Shown here: in pieces, positions 60,670-64,000 of the stretch
Layout of the letters: every line of letters begins with the position of its first letter
How positions within the stretch are numbered: position 1 is the stretch's first letter
Origin: Stenotrophomonas maltophilia
GTDB taxonomy: Bacteria; Pseudomonadota; Gammaproteobacteria; Xanthomonadales; Xanthomonadaceae
Length of the DNA stretch: 64,000 nt
Direction: 5' to 3'
Assembly: GCA_002387845.1 (NCBI GenBank)
Contig: DGLB01000034.1
Span: 1-64,000, forward strand
The notes under the pieces: generated by a model
Told to the model about the DNA's origin: nothing
The model's database searches: none
What the model saw: the letters and a program-made list of their open reading frames with translations, nothing else
Position numbers and translations under genes: made by a program

Positions 60670-62166
60670 ATGATGGATCTGGTTGCGGGAATCGATGCAG
60701 GGACACAAAGCCTGAAAGTGGTGGTCTACGACCCTGCTGCACGCGCGGTCGTGGCCTCCACCAGTACGGCGCTTGCGCTGAGCAGCGGGGCCGATGGAAC
60801 CCGCGAACAACGGCCCGCTGACTGGGTGGCCGCGCTGCACGCGTGCTTCGCCGGGGTGGAGCCGGCAGTGCGGGCCCGGATCGCAGCGCTGGCGGTGTCG
60901 GGCCAACAACATGGTTTCGTGCCGGTGGATGCCGCCGGCGAGGTCCTGGCCCCGGCCAAACTGTGGTGCGACACCAGCACCACCGCCGAGTGCGCGCAGA
61001 TCATGGACGCCGTGGGCGGGCCAGCGCGCACCATCTCGCTCGCGGGCAATCCCATCCTCACCGGGTACACGGCGTCGAAGCTGCCGTGGACGAAACTGCA
61101 CCGGCCCGACGCCTATGCCCGGCTGGCGACGATCCTGCTGCCGCACGATTACCTCAACTTCGTGCTTACCGGGCAGCGCTTCTGCGAATACGGTGATGCC
61201 TCCGGAACCGGCTGGCTGGATGTGCGCAGCCGCACCTGGTCGCGCGAGCTGCTGCAGGCCACCGACCCCGATCAGGACCTGGCGGCCTGCCTGCCGCCCA
61301 TTGCCGAACCCGATGCCCTGTTCGACATCGATCCCGCCGCGGCGGCCGCACTCGGCGTGCCGCCGACAGCGAAGGTCGCCGTTGGCGGCGGTGACAACAT
61401 GATGGCGGCGATCGGCACCGGCTGTGTCGTGCCCGGGCGGCTGGCGATGAGCCTGGGCACGTCCGGCACCCTGTTCGCTTACTCCGATACCCCGGTGGTC
61501 GACCCGGATGGGGCGTGGGCGGCCTTCTGCTCCTCCACCGGGGGCTGGTTGCCGCTGATCTGCACCATGAACTGCACCGTGGTAACGGAGCAGGTGGCTG
61601 CCGCATTCGGCTTCAGCACCCGCGACGGCGATGCACACCTGCGCGCGACCGCACCCGGAGCCGATGGACTGGTGATGCTGCCGTTCCTCAATGGCGAGCG
61701 CACCCCTGATCTGCCCCACGGTAAAGGTGTGCTGGCCGGGCTGGACACCACCAACATGACCCCGGCGCACCTCTACCGCGCCGCCATGGAAGGGGCCACC
61801 TTCAGCCTGAAGTATGGCTACGACGCATTCGTGCGCGCCGGCATGCAGTTCGACCGCATCGTACTGACCGGGGGCGGCAGCAACAGCGCGCAGTGGCGGC
61901 AGCTGGTCGCCGATGTGTTCGGCCTGCCGACAGCGGTGCCGGTGCAGGCCGAAGGGGCCGCGTTCGGTGCCGCACTGCAGGCGCTATGGGCGCTGGGCCG
62001 CTTCCGCGGCGATGCGCTCTCCATCCACGACATCACCGACCGCCACGTGGCGCTGGACGCATCGCTTTCAGCACAGCCGGATCCGGCGCGCAGCCAGGCG
62101 TATGCCACCGCGTACGCGCGCTATCTGAATTACCTCGATGCCATCACGCCGCTGCAGCGCGGCTGA
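60670..62166 (+). CDS. xylB: Xylulokinase
   Basis: This 498-residue FGGY-family kinase phosphorylates D-xylulose to xylulose 5-phosphate. Motifs are LVAGIDAGTQSLKVVVYDP at the start, VSGQQHGFVPVD, GGGDNMMAAIGTGCV with the catalytic Asp, LGTSGTLFAY, and LTGGGSNSAQWRQLVADVFG near the end. The starts ATG 60670 and 60673 are equivalent. It lies directly after a xyl box and 45 bases before xylA, forming the core xylose operon. Confidence 0.94.
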   Translation: MMDLVAGIDAGTQSLKVVVYDPAARAVVASTSTALALSSGADGTREQRPADWVAALHACFAGVEPAVRARIAALAVSGQQHGFVPVDAAGEVLAPAKLWCDTSTTAECAQIMDAVGGPARTISLAGNPILTGYTASKLPWTKLHRPDAYARLATILLPHDYLNFVLTGQRFCEYGDASGTGWLDVRSRTWSRELLQATDPDQDLAACLPPIAEPDALFDIDPAAAAALGVPPTAKVAVGGGDNMMAAIGTGCVVPGRLAMSLGTSGTLFAYSDTPVVDPDGAWAAFCSSTGGWLPLICTMNCTVVTEQVAAAFGFSTRDGDAHLRATAPGADGLVMLPFLNGERTPDLPHGKGVLAGLDTTNMTPAHLYRAAMEGATFSLKYGYDAFVRAGMQFDRIVLTGGGSNSAQWRQLVADVFGLPTAVPVQAEGAAFGAALQALWALGRFRGDALSIHDITDRHVALDASLSAQPDPARSQAYATAYARYLNYLDAITPLQRG

Positions 62167-62211
62167 TCCCACTTTCTCGCGACACCTCGCATAACCAAAG
62201 GAACACGCACC

Positions 62212-63546
62212 ATGAGCACGCAGCCCTACATCGGCGCCAAGGAATACTTCCCCGGCATTGGCCGCATCCCGTTCGAAGGTCGCGGCTCGGACAATCCGCT
62301 GGCATTCAAGGTCTATGACGCCAACAAGGTGGTCGGTGGCAAGACCATGCAGGAGCACCTGCGTTTCGCCGTGTGCTACTGGCATACGTTCTGCAACGCC
62401 GGGCATGATCCGTTCGGCCCGGGCACCCGGCATTTCCCGTGGGAGTCCAGCTCGCCGATGGCGACTGCGGAAGCCAAGGTGGATGCGGCGTTCGAGTTTT
62501 TCACCAAGCTCGGCGTGCCGTACTGGTGCTTCCACGACATCGACCTGGCCCCGGATGCGGACGATCCGGGCCAGTACGAGAAAAACCTGAAGCACATGGT
62601 CGGCCTGGCCAAGGCGCGCCAGGACGCCACGGGCATGAAGCTGCTGTGGGGTACCGCCAACCTGTTCTCGCACCCGCGTTACATGAACGGTGCCTCGACC
62701 AACCCGGACTTCGCCGTGGTGGCGAGGGCCGCGGTGCAGGTGAAGGCCGCGCTGGAAGCCACCGTGGAGCTGGGCGGCGAGCATTACGTGTTCTGGGGTG
62801 GCCGCGAAGGCTACGCCTCCTTGGTGAACACCCAGATGAAGCGTGAGGTTGACCACTTCGCGCGCTTCCTGACCATGGCGCGCGACTACGGCCGCAGCAT
62901 CGGCTTGAAGGGCAATTTCCTGATCGAGCCCAAGCCGATGGAGCCGATGAAGCACCAGTACGACTTCGACAGCGCCACCGTGGCCGGCTTCCTGAAGGAG
63001 CATGGGCTGGAGAAGGACTTCAAGCTCAACATTGAAGCCAACCATGCCACCTTGTCCGGCCACACCTTCGAGCACGACCTGCAGGTGGCCTCCGACCACG
63101 GCCTGCTCGGCAGCATCGACGCCAACCGTGGCAATGCCCAGAACGGCTGGGATACCGACCAGTTCCCCACCGACCTGTACGACACCGTCGGCGCGATGCT
63201 GGTGGTGCTGCGCCAGGGGGGGCTGGAGGGCGGCTTGAACTTCGACGCCAAGGTGCGCCGTGAATCGACCGACCTGGATGACCTGTTCATTGCCCACATC
63301 GGCGGCATGGATGCGTTTGCACGCGGGCTGGAAGTGGCGCACGCGCTGTTGAACGACTCACCGTGGGAACAGTGGCGCAAGGAGCGCTACGCCAGCTTCG
63401 ACAGCGGTGCCGGTCAGCAGTTCGAGCGCGGTGCGCTCAGCCTGGCCGACCTGGCCGCACTCGGTGCAAAGGGCGGCGAGCCGAAGCAGATCAGCGGCAA
63501 GCAGGAACGTTACGAAAACCTGATCAACCAATACCTGCTGCGCTGA
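62212..63546 (+). CDS. xylA: Xylose isomerase
   Basis: This 444-residue enzyme converts D-xylose to D-xylulose. It is a group II xylose isomerase by length and sequence. Catalytic His108 and Asp111 lie in CFHDIDLAPD, the metal ligand Glu239 and Lys241 in LIEPKPMEP, and YVFWGGREGY is conserved. Later metal ligands appear in NIEANHATL and SIDANRGNAQNGWDTDQFP. It follows xylB and precedes the GH3 gene by 23 bases. Confidence 0.96.
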   Translation: MSTQPYIGAKEYFPGIGRIPFEGRGSDNPLAFKVYDANKVVGGKTMQEHLRFAVCYWHTFCNAGHDPFGPGTRHFPWESSSPMATAEAKVDAAFEFFTKLGVPYWCFHDIDLAPDADDPGQYEKNLKHMVGLAKARQDATGMKLLWGTANLFSHPRYMNGASTNPDFAVVARAAVQVKAALEATVELGGEHYVFWGGREGYASLVNTQMKREVDHFARFLTMARDYGRSIGLKGNFLIEPKPMEPMKHQYDFDSATVAGFLKEHGLEKDFKLNIEANHATLSGHTFEHDLQVASDHGLLGSIDANRGNAQNGWDTDQFPTDLYDTVGAMLVVLRQGGLEGGLNFDAKVRRESTDLDDLFIAHIGGMDAFARGLEVAHALLNDSPWEQWRKERYASFDSGAGQQFERGALSLADLAALGAKGGEPKQISGKQERYENLINQYLLR

Positions 63547-63569
63547 GCGCGCCTACAAGGATGACCACC

Positions 63570-64000
63570 ATGACCCACCTCAACTCCACCCGTCGCAGCA
63601 GCGTCCTGATCGTCTCCCTGCTGCTGGCCCTGGCCGCCTGCAAGGGTGACGACAAGGCCGCCGCGCCAGCAGCGACGCAGGCCGATGCCAACCCCTGGCC
63701 GCAGGTGACCTGGCCGCTGGCCGAAGATGCCGCGATGGAAAAGCGCATCACCGACCTGATGGCGACCATGACCGTCGAGGAGAAGGTGGGGCAGCTGGTG
63801 CAGGGCGATATCGCCAGCATCACCCCGGACGATCTGCGCAAGTACCGGCTGGGCTCGATCCTGGCCGGCGGCAACTCCGATCCGGGCGGCCGATATGACG
63901 CCTCGCCGGCCGAGTGGCTGGCGCTGGCCGATGCATTCTACGAGGCGTCGATGGATACCTCGCAGGGCGGCAAGGCCATTCCGGTGCTGTTCGGCATCGA
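63570..64000 (+). CDS. GH3 lipoprotein (beta-xylosidase/beta-glucosidase type), cut by the window edge
   Basis: The first about 143 residues are visible. A lipoprotein signal ends in LLALAACK, so it is membrane-anchored in the periplasm. The GH3 N-terminal domain begins with RITDLMATMTVEEKVGQLVQ and LGSILAGGNSDPGG. The catalytic Asp would lie beyond the window. ATG 63570 has AAGG at normal spacing; the in-frame ATG 63561 is too close. In this locus it is probably a xylosidase feeding xylose to XylA. Confidence 0.85.
   Translation, partial: MTHLNSTRRSSVLIVSLLLALAACKGDDKAAAPAATQADANPWPQVTWPLAEDAAMEKRITDLMATMTVEEKVGQLVQGDIASITPDDLRKYRLGSILAGGNSDPGGRYDASPAEWLALADAFYEASMDTSQGGKAIPVLFGI

Overview
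The window looks like chromosome of a plant- or soil-associated Xanthomonadaceae bacterium, most likely Stenotrophomonas. It has high GC and GTAG-type palindromic repeats (SMAG/REP) scattered between genes. It also carries carbohydrate loci built around TonB-dependent receptors, an effector-like protein with the Xanthomonadales type IV secretion signal domain (XVIPCD), and a xylose locus with the TGGTAGCGCTACCA palindrome typical of Xanthomonas xyl boxes. No rRNA, tRNA, CRISPR array, integrase or insertion sequence was seen. No gene-free stretch exceeds 300 bases.

Layout. 0-11 kb: a small secreted protein, a membrane protein, an arylsulfatase, then a LysR-controlled catabolic operon (class III CoA transferase, HMG-CoA lyase-like enzyme, GntP permease, OprD porin), followed by the XVIPCD protein. 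11-19 kb: an MFS exporter with its TetR regulator and a palindromic operator; a three-subunit periplasmic GMC (gluconate 2-dehydrogenase type) dehydrogenase with a divergent LysR gene. 19-30 kb: mostly single genes (DUF1508, ABM monooxygenase, hybrid histidine kinase, S9 peptidase lipoprotein, CPBP protease, several small envelope proteins, a YeeE/YedE pair, a PIN-like protein), with a 22-bp tandem repeat near 27.2 kb. 30-36 kb: a more AT-rich accessory stretch with a pentapeptide-repeat protein, a large S8 autotransporter preceded by a predicted four-way-junction RNA, and a run of orphan genes including a tandem paralogous pair.

36-51 kb is one large sugar-use locus, nearly all on the minus strand. 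It contains a dgo-type oxidative galactose pathway (SDR sugar dehydrogenase, SMP-30 lactonase, DgoD, DgoA, DgoK and a FadR-type GntR regulator), a sodium/sugar symporter, aldose 1-epimerase, a TonB-dependent receptor, and GH5-, GH93- and GH43-like glycosidases. The gene set suggests uptake and breakdown of an arabinogalactan-like polymer, with galactose oxidised to pyruvate and glyceraldehyde 3-phosphate. A 17-bp motif at three promoters probably marks the DgoR-like regulon.

52-64 kb is the xylan/xylose locus: a LacI-type XylR, a TonB-dependent receptor, a SapC-like protein, a cupin-like protein, a flavin-dependent halogenase-like protein, XylB, XylA and the start of a GH3 lipoprotein that runs off the window. 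Identical palindromes stand before the receptor and before xylB. Function assignments come from reading motifs in the translated sequence and family knowledge; no database search was run.
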